A stretch of 38,598 bases of DNA from Azospirillum brasilense (GTDB taxonomy: Bacteria > Pseudomonadota > Alphaproteobacteria > Rickettsiales > UBA3002). Below, piece after piece: positions 24,324 through 32,120 of the stretch. The notes under the pieces were generated by a model that had not been told where the DNA came from, did not search any database, and saw only the letters and a list, made by a program, of their open reading frames with translations. Position 1 is the first letter of the stretch. Every line of letters begins with the position of its first letter. The stretch covers positions 1 through 38,598 of the forward strand of contig QFOX01000010.1 of the NCBI GenBank assembly GCA_003241645.1, given 5' to 3'. Both the position numbers and the translations under genes were made by a program.

Positions 24324-25250
24324 CTACATCGCTTCGGCGATTTTGGTCTCGCGCAGCGTCATCGTGTGGCTGCGGTAGGTGTTGTAGATCGCACCGATGA
24401 GGATGATGACCGCACCCACCACCGTCCACTGGTCGATGGATTTGTTGAAGACGATGTAGGACGAGATGGCCGAGAAGATCAGCTGCACGAAGTTCAGCGG
24501 AATAATGAGCATGTACGGCACTTTGGAAATCGCTTTGCCCACCAGCCACTGCACCGCGTAGGTCAGCAGGCCAATGACCACCAGCCACGCCACCCCGTCG
24601 GCCGAAGGCGTCGTCCAGTTCAGGATGCCCATGGGCAGCGAGAAGATCGTCGTCATCACCAGCATGTAGAAAGCGATGTGCATGGGCGATTCGGTGGAGC
24701 AGAGCAGCTTGATGACCACGCCGCACAGCGAGAAGCCAACGGCTGCGCCCAGCGCGTAAAGCACGCCAGTGTTTAGCGGGATCATGCCCGGGCGGGTGAT
24801 GACCAGCACACCAATGATACCGGCCGCGAGTGCCACCACAGTGTGGAAACCCCCGCGTTCTTTCAGGATGAAGATGGTGGCGATGGTGGCAAGGATCGGC
24901 GTGATGAAATTCAGCGCCGTGTGCATGGGCAGGGTGAAATTGCTCTCCGGCGCGAACACATAGCCCAGCGAGGTGATGGTCAGCGCGTAGGCGCCGTATT
25001 CCAGCACGGCACGCAGGAAGTAATGTTTCCAGCGCGTGGTGGCCAGCCCCTTGCGGCCTTGCTTCAGCGCCCATGGCAGCATGCACAGCGTGGCGATGAT
25101 GCTGTAGCTCATGAGGATCATGAAGGGGTTGTAGCCATAGCCAAGCTCGGCGCTTTGCAGGCGCGGTACGATGGAGAAAATGATCGTATTGCCCAGCAGC
25201 ACGCCAATGAACATGATGATGGCAATGATCGTTTCGCGTTTCTGATTCAT
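24324..25250 (-). CDS. EamA/DMT-family permease (second of two)
   Basis: A 308-residue protein with about ten transmembrane segments in two repeats, e.g. IIAIIMFIGVLLGNTIIF near the N-terminus and LNFITPILATIATIFILKER and VGAVIILIGAIYNTYR later. The fold is the DMT/EamA family. It differs in sequence from the first permease and the two need not share a substrate. It lies 8 bases downstream of nadK and 3 bases upstream of the glycosyltransferase, and these three leftward genes probably form one transcript. Confidence 0.82.
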   Translation of the reverse strand: MNQKRETIIAIIMFIGVLLGNTIIFSIVPRLQSAELGYGYNPFMILMSYSIIATLCMLPWALKQGRKGLATTRWKHYFLRAVLEYGAYALTITSLGYVFAPESNFTLPMHTALNFITPILATIATIFILKERGGFHTVVALAAGIIGVLVITRPGMIPLNTGVLYALGAAVGFSLCGVVIKLLCSTESPMHIAFYMLVMTTIFSLPMGILNWTTPSADGVAWLVVIGLLTYAVQWLVGKAISKVPYMLIIPLNFVQLIFSAISSYIVFNKSIDQWTVVGAVIILIGAIYNTYRSHTMTLRETKIAEAM

Positions 25251-25258
25251 CGAGCGTC

Positions 25259-26041
25259 CTAAAAACTGAATTGTTCGTTGGTGATGCGTTCTTCGAGGTT
25301 ATGCTCGGGATCGAACAGCAGGGATAGCGTTATGTTGCGGTCCTCGAACACGGACACGCTCACCACGTCGCGCACTTCGGTGAAATCCGCCACGGCGCTG
25401 ACCGGGCGTTTTTCCGGCTCGAGGATCTCGAAGGTGATGCTGGACTGGTGGTTGAGCAGCGCGCCGCGCCAGCGACGGGGGCGGAACGGCGCGATCGGCG
25501 TGAGCGCGATGAGTTTGGCGTTCAGCGGCAGGATGGGCCCGCCCGCCGAGAAATTATACGCGGTGGAGCCCGCCGGGGTGGCGACCAGCACACCGTCGGC
25601 GATCATTTCCTGCACGCGCACCACATGGTCGATGGACACGCGCAGCTTGGCGGCCTGCCGGCTTTCGCGGAACAGCGACACTTCGTTGATGGCCAGTTCC
25701 TGTCGCTCTTTGCCGTCCATGGTGCGGGCATACATGATGAGCGGGTGCAGCGTGGCCACCCGCGCTTCGCGGATGCGCTCCATCAGGTTGGCGGCCGAAT
25801 AATTGTTCAGCAGGAAGCCAACCGAACCGCAATTCATGCCATAGACGGGGATGTTGCGGTGCATGTATTTGTGCAGCACCTGCAGCATGAACCCATCGCC
25901 ACCCAGCGCTACCAGCACATCGGGCTTGGTGCGTTTGCCGGTGATGTCGATGAAGTCGTAATGCTGCGAAAGTTCGCGGAACGCCGCCTGTGCTTTGGGC
26001 GAGTCGTCGGCAAGGCACGCGATGCGTTGCGGTGGGTGCAT
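25259..26041 (-). CDS. nadK: NAD kinase
   Basis: A 260-residue NAD kinase making NADP from NAD and ATP (or polyphosphate). It carries the GGDG motif (47-50, catalytic D49) in VALGGDGFMLQVLH, the second motif YGMNCGSVGFLLNN (67-80) and the NAD-binding block TPAGSTAYNFSAGGPILP, all diagnostic. The C-terminus shows the remaining beta-rich part. The start ATG at 26041 has no convincing Shine-Dalgarno. The short spacer to the DUF2336 gene (26042-26101) shows nothing beyond a weak GTGTG/CACAC stem. Confidence 0.95.
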   Translation of the reverse strand: MHPPQRIACLADDSPKAQAAFRELSQHYDFIDITGKRTKPDVLVALGGDGFMLQVLHKYMHRNIPVYGMNCGSVGFLLNNYSAANLMERIREARVATLHPLIMYARTMDGKERQELAINEVSLFRESRQAAKLRVSIDHVVRVQEMIADGVLVATPAGSTAYNFSAGGPILPLNAKLIALTPIAPFRPRRWRGALLNHQSSITFEILEPEKRPVSAVADFTEVRDVVSVSVFEDRNITLSLLFDPEHNLEERITNEQFSF

Positions 26042-26101
26042 GGGCGCAAATTAGCATGCCCGCATGGGTGTGCAAGCGCTAGCTCACACTCACCCACGGA
26101 A

Positions 26102-27247
26102 TTAATGGCGGTGGATGTTCTGGCGGATCAGCGCAAGGAAATACGGCAGGTACTCGATGTCCTTGTCGCCCGAGGCGGCCAGCACCCGCTCCACCAGCCG
26201 GTTCGCATAGAGCAGCGAGCCGGGAATGGCGTCGTCGTTCTCCATGGATTTGACCACCAGTAGGATCAGGCGAATGGCCTGGAACATGGATTCCGGCAGG
26301 CCGCTTTTGCCATAGAGCCCTTTGAAACCGAAATCCCCTTTATCGGCTACCAGCTTGCGCGCATTCTGGTAAGGAATGGCTGCGTAATGCGCCAGCGCCG
26401 CGGTGAAGAACGGCAATTGGCCACGGCACAGCGCCGTCATCACCAGCGAGGGCGTGAGGCGGTCTTCCGCCGCCATCTGGCGCACCAGCGCCATCACTTC
26501 ATCGTCGCCAATATCATGCTGCAGCATGCGCAGCATCACGTCATCGCGCGTGCCGGCGGTTTCTTTTTCGATCTGCTCGTCGGTCAGGTGGTAGCGCGTT
26601 TTCAGCTGGTCGGCCACCGCGTCGCTCACCTCGGTCACGAGGCGCTCCACCAGCGTCATCGGCAGCGATTTGCGCTCCACCATCGCCTCGATCACATGCG
26701 GCTCGCCGCGGAAATCGTCGATGATGCGTTCCAGCGCACGCTCGCTGATGGCCGCGCCATCGTTCGACAGCAGGCTGCTGAGCACTTGCGGGTAGCTGGT
26801 TTCCACCAGCGCTTCGCTCACCCGCTCGGATACCTGTTCACGCTTGCTGATGACCATGAGCTTGTTCACGTCGCGGCTGGCTTCGATGATGTTCACCAGG
26901 TCGGCGTCGCTCAGCACCATCGAGCTTTCCAGCACCGGCAGGGCCACGCTGTCCACGTCGTTGGCCATGTGCAGCACGATGTCGCGCGGGATATTCGGGT
27001 TCTCCTTGATGCGCTCGGCCAGCGTTTCACGCACACGGATGGCGGCGTCTTTCATCAGCAGGCGGAAGATCTGTTCGGCGATCTCGCGCTCACGCTCGGC
27101 AAAGCCGTTCACGTTGTAGTGCTGGGTCACTTTCTCGAGCACGCCCACGCGCGAATCGGGCGAGTCGTCCTTCAGCAGGCGCTCAACGTCATGGGGCGTA
27201 AGGATGACCGCCGTGGCCGTGGCGCTAGTGGAGGGTTGGGCGGTCAT
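26102..27247 (-). CDS. DUF2336-domain protein (downstream copy)
   Basis: A 381-residue DUF2336 protein, a family with few known functions that is largely alphaproteobacterial. It is predicted all-helical with no membrane segment or signal peptide. Family-like blocks are EQIFRLLMKDAAIRVRETLA, IPRDIVLHMANDVDSVALPV and LVNIIEASRDVNKLMVISK, suggestive of HEAT-like helical repeats and a scaffold role. It is clearly paralogous to the gene just upstream, with aligned blocks through most of its length (EIFRLLLKD, ALANDH/MANDVD, LVLSEDDL/MVLSDADL). The start overlaps the end of that gene by 23 bases. No catalytic motif is visible. Confidence 0.8.
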   Translation of the reverse strand: MTAQPSTSATATAVILTPHDVERLLKDDSPDSRVGVLEKVTQHYNVNGFAEREREIAEQIFRLLMKDAAIRVRETLAERIKENPNIPRDIVLHMANDVDSVALPVLESSMVLSDADLVNIIEASRDVNKLMVISKREQVSERVSEALVETSYPQVLSSLLSNDGAAISERALERIIDDFRGEPHVIEAMVERKSLPMTLVERLVTEVSDAVADQLKTRYHLTDEQIEKETAGTRDDVMLRMLQHDIGDDEVMALVRQMAAEDRLTPSLVMTALCRGQLPFFTAALAHYAAIPYQNARKLVADKGDFGFKGLYGKSGLPESMFQAIRLILLVVKSMENDDAIPGSLLYANRLVERVLAASGDKDIEYLPYFLALIRQNIHRH

Positions 27248-28382
27248 GGAAAGCGCGTCCGATCATGATCAGCATGAGATCCATATGCTCGATGGTTTGG
27301 AGGTAACCGCCTTTATGGATCTGCTCCGACATGCGTTTGGCAAAGTCGGTCGTGCGGTAGGCACCGTATTCGGTTTCCTGAAGGGCAAGGCGCAGCATGG
27401 TGCTGACCGCCGGATAGAACGAGGGCGGCAGGTGCGCCGATTCATACAGGGCCTTGAAGCCCAGCGGGCCGGGGTCCAGCAGCAGGATGCGTGCATTCGG
27501 CGTGGGAATGCCCACACGGCGCGCGATCGCAGCCTCGAAGAAGCGCAGGTCACCGATGCAGAGCGAGCGAATGATCACCGAATCCAACAGGCGCTGGTTG
27601 CGGTGCATCTGGTCCACCAGGCCGTTCATGTCCTGCTGGCTCATCCACGGCGAAAGGAATTGCAGCATGGCGGTTTCGCGCGCGCTTTCGGCCGCGTCTT
27701 CCACCACGTGCTTGCCAAGGCGGTATTTCTTGGTGAGCTGTTTTTTCAGGTTGTCCGACACTTTCGAGAACAGTGCCTCAGCGAAGCCATGCGGCAGCCC
27801 GCCCCGGTACACCAGCGTCTCCAGCACCGACTGGTCGCGCTGGAAATGGTCCATCACTTCTTCGATGGTGGTATCGGCCAGCGCCGCACCCGCATTGCCC
27901 AGCACCGTTTTCACCACGCGCGCATCGTGGCTGACGACCAGCGCGTGCGACAATTCCTTGGAGATCGAATCGCGCGAGGCAACGGCCATCAGCTTATGCA
28001 CTTCGCGCGTGGCCTGCACGATGGCGATCAAATCATCCTCGCTCAGCACCAGCGAGTGCTGCAGCAGCGGCGTGGCCACTTCGTGGTGGTCGTTGGCCAG
28101 CGCCCAGATAATGTCATGGGGCGCATGCATGCAGTCTTTCAGCTCGAGCGCGATCTGCTTGCGCACGCGCATCTCGGTATCTTTCAGCAACAGCCGGAAA
28201 ATTTCGTTGGCGAGGGTCACTTCCGACGGGCTGAACAGGCCGGTGCTGTAGCCCGCGGTGATCTTCTGGGCGATGCGCGAGCGCATGGCCGCGGAAGGCT
28301 CGCGCACCAGTAATTGAATATCTTCCCGCGTGATGTTCATAGCCCCAGCGTTGTCCATTCCTGTCGAAGACGTCTGCACCAA
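27225..28382 (-). CDS. DUF2336-domain protein (upstream copy)
   Basis: A 385-residue DUF2336 paralogue of the next gene, same helical-repeat character, no catalytic motif. Its start is unclear: the frame opens at TTG 28382 or GTG 28379, with AAGG 6-9 bases before, whereas the first ATGs (28358, 28340) have their purine-rich stretches too close to the start to work. A perfect CtrA-type box lies upstream at 28406-28420. The 23-base overlap with the second copy implies coupled translation and perhaps a heteromer. The C-terminus contains LGFKALYESAHLPPSFYPAV, matched by FGFKGLYGKSGLPESMFQAI in the paralogue. Confidence 0.78.
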   Translation of the reverse strand: MVQTSSTGMDNAGAMNITREDIQLLVREPSAAMRSRIAQKITAGYSTGLFSPSEVTLANEIFRLLLKDTEMRVRKQIALELKDCMHAPHDIIWALANDHHEVATPLLQHSLVLSEDDLIAIVQATREVHKLMAVASRDSISKELSHALVVSHDARVVKTVLGNAGAALADTTIEEVMDHFQRDQSVLETLVYRGGLPHGFAEALFSKVSDNLKKQLTKKYRLGKHVVEDAAESARETAMLQFLSPWMSQQDMNGLVDQMHRNQRLLDSVIIRSLCIGDLRFFEAAIARRVGIPTPNARILLLDPGPLGFKALYESAHLPPSFYPAVSTMLRLALQETEYGAYRTTDFAKRMSEQIHKGGYLQTIEHMDLMLIMIGRAFHDRPTLH

Positions 28383-28405
28383 TGCTTACCTTACAACCAA
28401 AGCTG

Positions 28406-28420
28406 TTAACATTTTATTAA
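28406..28420. promoter_or_regulatory. CtrA-type box TTAA-N7-TTAA upstream of the DUF2336 pair
   Basis: TTAA (28406-28409) and TTAA (28417-28420) are exactly 7 bases apart. On the minus strand the second half reads TTAAC, the full CtrA consensus, pointing toward the DUF2336 genes. The box is 24 bases before the predicted TTG start on that strand and about 134 bases before scoA on the plus strand. The rest of 28383-28553 holds a five-codon ATG-to-TGA frame at 28479 and no other clear gene. Confidence 0.5.
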
Positions 28421-28553
28421 ACATTGCGCAACATACGCGCTGAATGCACTGGATTTACTCATATAGCAGGGCACGCATGAACACCACTACTTGACCTTCG
28501 CGCGCCCTTTTGTAGAACGGTATGCAGTTAATGAAGCGGCTTTGGAGCAACAC

Positions 28554-29255
28554 ATGAGTAAAGTCTTTAACGATTCAACCGCTGCCCTCGCAGGCCTGCT
28601 GCACGATAACATGACCATCATGGCGGGGGGGTTCGGCCTCTGCGGCATTCCCGAACATTCCATCCAGGCCATTAAAGCCGCGGGCATCAAGGGCCTCACC
28701 ATCATCTCGAACAATTGCGGGGTGGACGAATTCGGCCTCGGCATCCTGCTCAAGGACCACCAGATCAAGAAGATGATCAGCTCCTACGTGGGCGAGAATA
28801 AAACCTTTGAACAGCAATATCTTAGCGGCCAGCTGGAGATCGAATTCAACCCGCAGGGCACGCTGGCCGAGCGCATTCGCGCGGGCGGCGCGGGCATTCC
28901 GGCCTTCTACACCAAAACGGGTGTGGGCACCATCGTGGCCGAGGGCAAAGAGGTGCGTGAATTCCACGGCGAAACCTACGTGATGGAAACCGGGCTCACC
29001 GCCGATCTGGCCATTGTGAAAGCGTGGAAAGGCGACAAGGCTGGCAATTTGGTGTTCCGCAAAACGGCCCGCAACTTCAACCCGATGATGGCGACCGCCG
29101 GCAAGGTCACCGTGGCCGAGGTGGAAGAACTGGTCGAAGTGGGCAGCCTTGACCCCGACACCATCCACACGCCGGGCATTTTCGTGCAGCGCATTTTCCA
29201 GGGCGCGCAGTTCGAAAAACGCATCGAGCAGCGCACGGTGCGCAAAGCCGCGTAA
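28554..29255 (+). CDS. scoA: 3-oxoacid CoA-transferase, subunit A
   Basis: A 233-residue CoA-transferase alpha subunit. It binds the CoA substrate together with subunit B and swaps CoA between an acyl-CoA and a free acid, usually succinyl-CoA and acetoacetate. Seen are MAGGFGLCGIPEHSIQAI, VDEFGLGILLKDHQI, SGQLEIEFNPQGTLAERIRA and TGVGTIVAEGKEVREF, all diagnostic. The start at 28554 is preferred because GGAG lies 6 bases upstream; the upstream TTG frame has no such site. Its TAA overlaps the creatininase-like ATG. Butyrate/acetate CoA-transferase is possible; substrate choice is not readable. Confidence 0.93.
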   Translation: MSKVFNDSTAALAGLLHDNMTIMAGGFGLCGIPEHSIQAIKAAGIKGLTIISNNCGVDEFGLGILLKDHQIKKMISSYVGENKTFEQQYLSGQLEIEFNPQGTLAERIRAGGAGIPAFYTKTGVGTIVAEGKEVREFHGETYVMETGLTADLAIVKAWKGDKAGNLVFRKTARNFNPMMATAGKVTVAEVEELVEVGSLDPDTIHTPGIFVQRIFQGAQFEKRIEQRTVRKAA

Positions 29256-29998
29256 TGCGCCGCTCCCTTGCGCTTTTGCTGGGTTTCGCCCTCATGGGCG
29301 GGCACGTGGCATGGGCGGCTACGCCCAGCGTATTTCTCGAAGCACTGACATGGCAGGAACTGCGCGACGCGCAGCGCGCAGGCACCACACGCGTTATCAT
29401 TCCCACCGGCGGCACCGAACAGAATGGCCCGCACATGGTGCTGGGGAAGCATAATGTTATTGTGCAGCACACGGCAGCAATGCTGGCCGAAGCACTCGGC
29501 CACACGCTGGTCGCGCCGGTGATGGCCTACGTGCCCGAAGGCAGCATCACCCCGCCGCAGGGGCATATGCGTTTTCCCGGCACAATTTCGTTGCGCGAGG
29601 AAATTTTCGAGGCCGTGCTGGAAGATACCGCGCGCAGCCTGAAGCAGGGCGGCTTCACCGCCATTTATTTCCTTGGTGATTCGGGCGGCAACCAGCAGGC
29701 GCAGGCCCGCGTTGCGGCCAAACTCGCCCGCGAGTGGAAGGGCGAGGTGCGCATCGCCACGCTGTCGGATTATTATGGCACGCCCGCACCCCATGGCAGC
29801 GAAGCCGACACGGCGCGCCTGCTTGCGGTTCAGCCCGCCGCCGTGCGCACGCAGAAGATCACCCCGCATACCGAGGCGGATTACGCCAGCAGCGGCGCCG
29901 AAGGCGATGCGCGCGGCGCCACGCCCGCCATGGGCAAAGCGATCCTTGCACGGCAGGTGAAAGCGGCCCTTGCGCAGATCCGCGCCCTCGAGAAATAA
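29255..29998 (+). CDS. Exported creatininase-family protein inserted between scoA and scoB
   Basis: A 247-residue creatininase-fold protein with a signal peptide (MRRSLALLLGFALMGGHVAW, cut near AWA). It overlaps scoA as TAATG and lies 74 bases before scoB. The core has IPTGGTEQNGPHMVLGKHNV (E55, H60) and YFLGDSGGNQQA (139-150). Compared with classic creatininases (TEQHGPHLPLGTD and GHGGN), the first metal-ligand His is Asn (N57), the Asp is His (H66), and the GHGGN His is replaced (GDSGGN). It may therefore bind metals differently or act on another amide. It should be periplasmic, whereas ScoA and ScoB are cytoplasmic. Confidence 0.8.
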   Translation: MRRSLALLLGFALMGGHVAWAATPSVFLEALTWQELRDAQRAGTTRVIIPTGGTEQNGPHMVLGKHNVIVQHTAAMLAEALGHTLVAPVMAYVPEGSITPPQGHMRFPGTISLREEIFEAVLEDTARSLKQGGFTAIYFLGDSGGNQQAQARVAAKLAREWKGEVRIATLSDYYGTPAPHGSEADTARLLAVQPAAVRTQKITPHTEADYASSGAEGDARGATPAMGKAILARQVKAALAQIRALEK

Positions 29999-30072
29999 AC
30001 TTTTCTGTTGCACCGCGCGGCAACTGATTGCAGCATGCCGCGCAACATTCATGAAGGAAATGGCAGGACAGC

Positions 30073-30723
30073 ATGGCTTGGGGACGTGACGATATGGCGA
30101 TGCGCGCCGCGAAAGAACTGCGCGACGGGTATTATGTGAACCTTGGCATTGGCATTCCCACGCTGGTGGCGAACCACATTCCTGCCGGCATGACGGTCAC
30201 CCTGCAATCCGAGAACGGCATGCTGGGCATGGGCCCCTTCCCCGTGGAAGGCACCGAAGATGCCGACCTCATCAACGCCGGCAAACAGACCATCTCCGAA
30301 CTGCCGGAGAGCGTGTATTTCAGCAGCGCCGATTCGTTCGGCATGATCCGCGGCGGGCATATCGACCTGTCGGTGCTGGGTGCGCTGCAGGTGTCGGAAA
30401 ACGGCGACCTCGCGAACTGGATGGTGCCGGGCAAAATGGTCAAGGGCATGGGCGGCGCGATGGATCTCGTCGCGGGCGTGAAACGCATCGTTGTGATCAT
30501 GGAACACAACGCCAAGGACGGCTCCGCCAAGCTGGTGAAAGCATGCAGCCTGCCGCTGACCGGCGTGGGCGTGGTGGACCTCATCATCACCGATCTGTGC
30601 GTGTTCGAGATCGTGGATGGGCAGATGCGCCTGATCGAACTGGCCGACGGCGTCACCGCCGAGGAAGTGCGCAGCAAGACCGAAGCATCCTACGTGGAAG
30701 CGCTGGCGAAAAAAGCTGCGTAA
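30073..30723 (+). CDS. scoB: 3-oxoacid CoA-transferase, subunit B
   Basis: A 216-residue CoA-transferase beta subunit. The catalytic glutamate is E47 in LQSENGMLGMGPFP, which forms the thioester with CoA. Also seen are DGYYVNLGIGIPTLVANHIP near the N-terminus and GAMDLVAGVKRIVVIMEHNA later. AGGA lies 4-5 bases before the ATG, so it should be translated independently of scoA. Its partner ScoA is encoded just upstream beyond the creatininase-like gene, and the two would assemble into the active transferase. Confidence 0.94.
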   Translation: MAWGRDDMAMRAAKELRDGYYVNLGIGIPTLVANHIPAGMTVTLQSENGMLGMGPFPVEGTEDADLINAGKQTISELPESVYFSSADSFGMIRGGHIDLSVLGALQVSENGDLANWMVPGKMVKGMGGAMDLVAGVKRIVVIMEHNAKDGSAKLVKACSLPLTGVGVVDLIITDLCVFEIVDGQMRLIELADGVTAEEVRSKTEASYVEALAKKAA

Positions 30724-30729
30724 CGACCG

Positions 30730-31407
30730 CTAGCTGAAACGGGCCACCAATTCCAGCACCAGCCGGTGCAGTATATAGTAGGCCAGCGCGTGCTGCGCCC
30801 AGCAGTGCAACAGCTTCGGCGCGCGCACGGGTGCCAGCAGGTCCATGCGCCAGCAACCCAGCCACATGGCACCGCAGAGCAGGATCGCCACGATGTAGGC
30901 GGGCATGGGCCACGCGAAGAACAGCATGGTGTAGATGGCCGTGCCCGTGAACGCCACGGCACCATAGGTCCATGCCTGCCATGGCGGTGCGCCGCGGCGC
31001 AGGGCGCGCCCCGCAACCATCCACAGCACGCCGATGGCCGAATAATCCAGCAGCGGCATCAGCGGCACCGTCCAGAGCACACATAAAAGCAGCACGGCAA
31101 GCAGCGGCTGCGCGCGCCGGTCCAGCCATTGCAACACGAAGCGGCCCACCAGAATGGTCCACAGGATATTCTGCGGATACCATGCACCCGCGATCACCCC
31201 ATCGGCCAGCGTCACCGCGCAGGCGGCCAGCAGCAGCGGCATGCGGAAGCCGTAGCTGCCGTTATAACCGACAAGGAAAAGGAACAGCGGCGCTGCGACA
31301 CGGCCGACCACGCGCGGCCAGACAAGTTCGGGCCACAGGAACAGCCCGACATGGTCCACCGTCATGGCCACGAGGGCGATGACCTTCAGCAGGTCATAGC
31401 CATTCAT
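30730..31407 (-). CDS. TraX-family membrane protein (pilin acetylase family)
   Basis: A 225-residue polytopic membrane protein of the TraX family, whose F-plasmid member acetylates the N-terminus of pilin. It shows the family N-terminus MNGYDLLKVIALVAMTVDHV with D18-H19 and then the WPRVVGRVAAPLFLFLVGYN block. About eight hydrophobic segments follow, ending ALAYYILHRLVLELV. Starts are ambiguous: an in-frame GTG at 31431 adds eight residues, but 31407 matches family N-termini better; neither has a clear Shine-Dalgarno. The gene lies on the opposite strand near virB2, so a role on that pilin is plausible but unproven. Confidence 0.78.
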   Translation of the reverse strand: MNGYDLLKVIALVAMTVDHVGLFLWPELVWPRVVGRVAAPLFLFLVGYNGSYGFRMPLLLAACAVTLADGVIAGAWYPQNILWTILVGRFVLQWLDRRAQPLLAVLLLCVLWTVPLMPLLDYSAIGVLWMVAGRALRRGAPPWQAWTYGAVAFTGTAIYTMLFFAWPMPAYIVAILLCGAMWLGCWRMDLLAPVRAPKLLHCWAQHALAYYILHRLVLELVARFS

Positions 31408-31436
31408 GGCGCGCGCGGTGCGTAACGCCACGCGGC

Positions 31437-31901
31437 TTACTTGATTTCGAACAGGGCTTCGACTTCCACCGCCACGCCGAACGGCAGGCCGGACACACCC
31501 ACGGCGGCGCGGGCGTGCTTGCCGGCCTCACCGAAGATCGCGACCATCATATCGGACACGCCATTGGCCACTTTCGGGTGGTCGGTGAAATCCTCCGGCG
31601 CGTTCACGAACACGCCAAGGCGCACCAGTTTCACCACGCGGCTCCAATCGCCGCCGAGGGCCTTCTGCACATGCGCCAGAATGTTCAGGCCGCAGATGCG
31701 GGCGCATTCCTGCCCCTGCTCGATGCTGAATTCGCGACCGACCTTACCCACGAATTGGGGTTTGCCATCCAGCATGGGCAGCTGGCCGGATACGACAAGG
31801 CTGGTTCCCAGCGTCTGGGTGGGCACATAATTTGCGGCGGGCAGACTTACTTCCGGAAGCGAAATGTTCAGCGAAGCAAGGGTGGAAGCGACATCGGCCA
31901 T
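31437..31901 (-). CDS. RidA/YjgF-family enamine/imine deaminase
   Basis: A 154-residue RidA-family protein. RidA hydrolyses reactive 2-aminoacrylate and other imines released by PLP enzymes. The conserved end motif ARAAVGVSGLPFGVAVEVEA contains the catalytic arginine, and VVSGQLPMLDGKPQFVGKVG and QKALGGDWSRVVKLVRLGVF are typical. The length is slightly more than the usual 125-130 residues, from a longer start. AAGGAG lies 8 bases before the ATG at 31901. It runs divergently from virB2, and TraX lies just downstream on the same strand (30-base gap), probably cotranscribed. Confidence 0.9.
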   Translation of the reverse strand: MADVASTLASLNISLPEVSLPAANYVPTQTLGTSLVVSGQLPMLDGKPQFVGKVGREFSIEQGQECARICGLNILAHVQKALGGDWSRVVKLVRLGVFVNAPEDFTDHPKVANGVSDMMVAIFGEAGKHARAAVGVSGLPFGVAVEVEALFEIK

Positions 31902-32006
31902 GGAAAACTCCTTTGATTCTCAAGCGATTTCAAGGCTTTTACCCCAGTATGCGCTTGTTGTAAATATGCACGCTACGCCTGAAAAATAATTTTAGGTCCA
32001 TGCGCT

Positions 32007-32046
32007 TTGTCATAAATTTGTAACGATTTTGTAACAAATTTGTGAT
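32007..32046 (+). promoter_or_regulatory. Double Pho-box-like array upstream of virB2
   Basis: Four heptamers repeat every 11 bases: TTGTCAT (32007-32013), TTGTAAC (32018-32024), TTGTAAC (32029-32035), TTGTGAT (32040-32046), with 4-base AT-rich spacers (AAAT, GATT, AAAT). The Pho box is two CTGTMAY heptamers 11 bp apart, so this is two consecutive boxes, oriented toward virB2. A -10-like TTAAAG (32052-32057) lies 17 bases from the third repeat. PhoB is encoded at 14298-15047. The geometry is seen; PhoB binding is inferred. Confidence 0.65.
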
Positions 32047-32120
32047 ATTCATTAAAGACGGCTCGGAGGGTGGGCCGAGTAATAGGTTCACTAAACAATA
32101 CCAAAACATGGAGTGATGGA

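Noticed and set aside
28479..28496. A five-codon ATG-to-TGA mini-frame before scoA
   Set aside because: Too short to call; no ribosome binding site clearly fits and chance is likely in this spacer.
32062..32079. Short hairpin CTCGG/CCGAG in the virB2 leader
   Set aside because: Only 5 bp with an 8-base loop; not distinguishable from chance.
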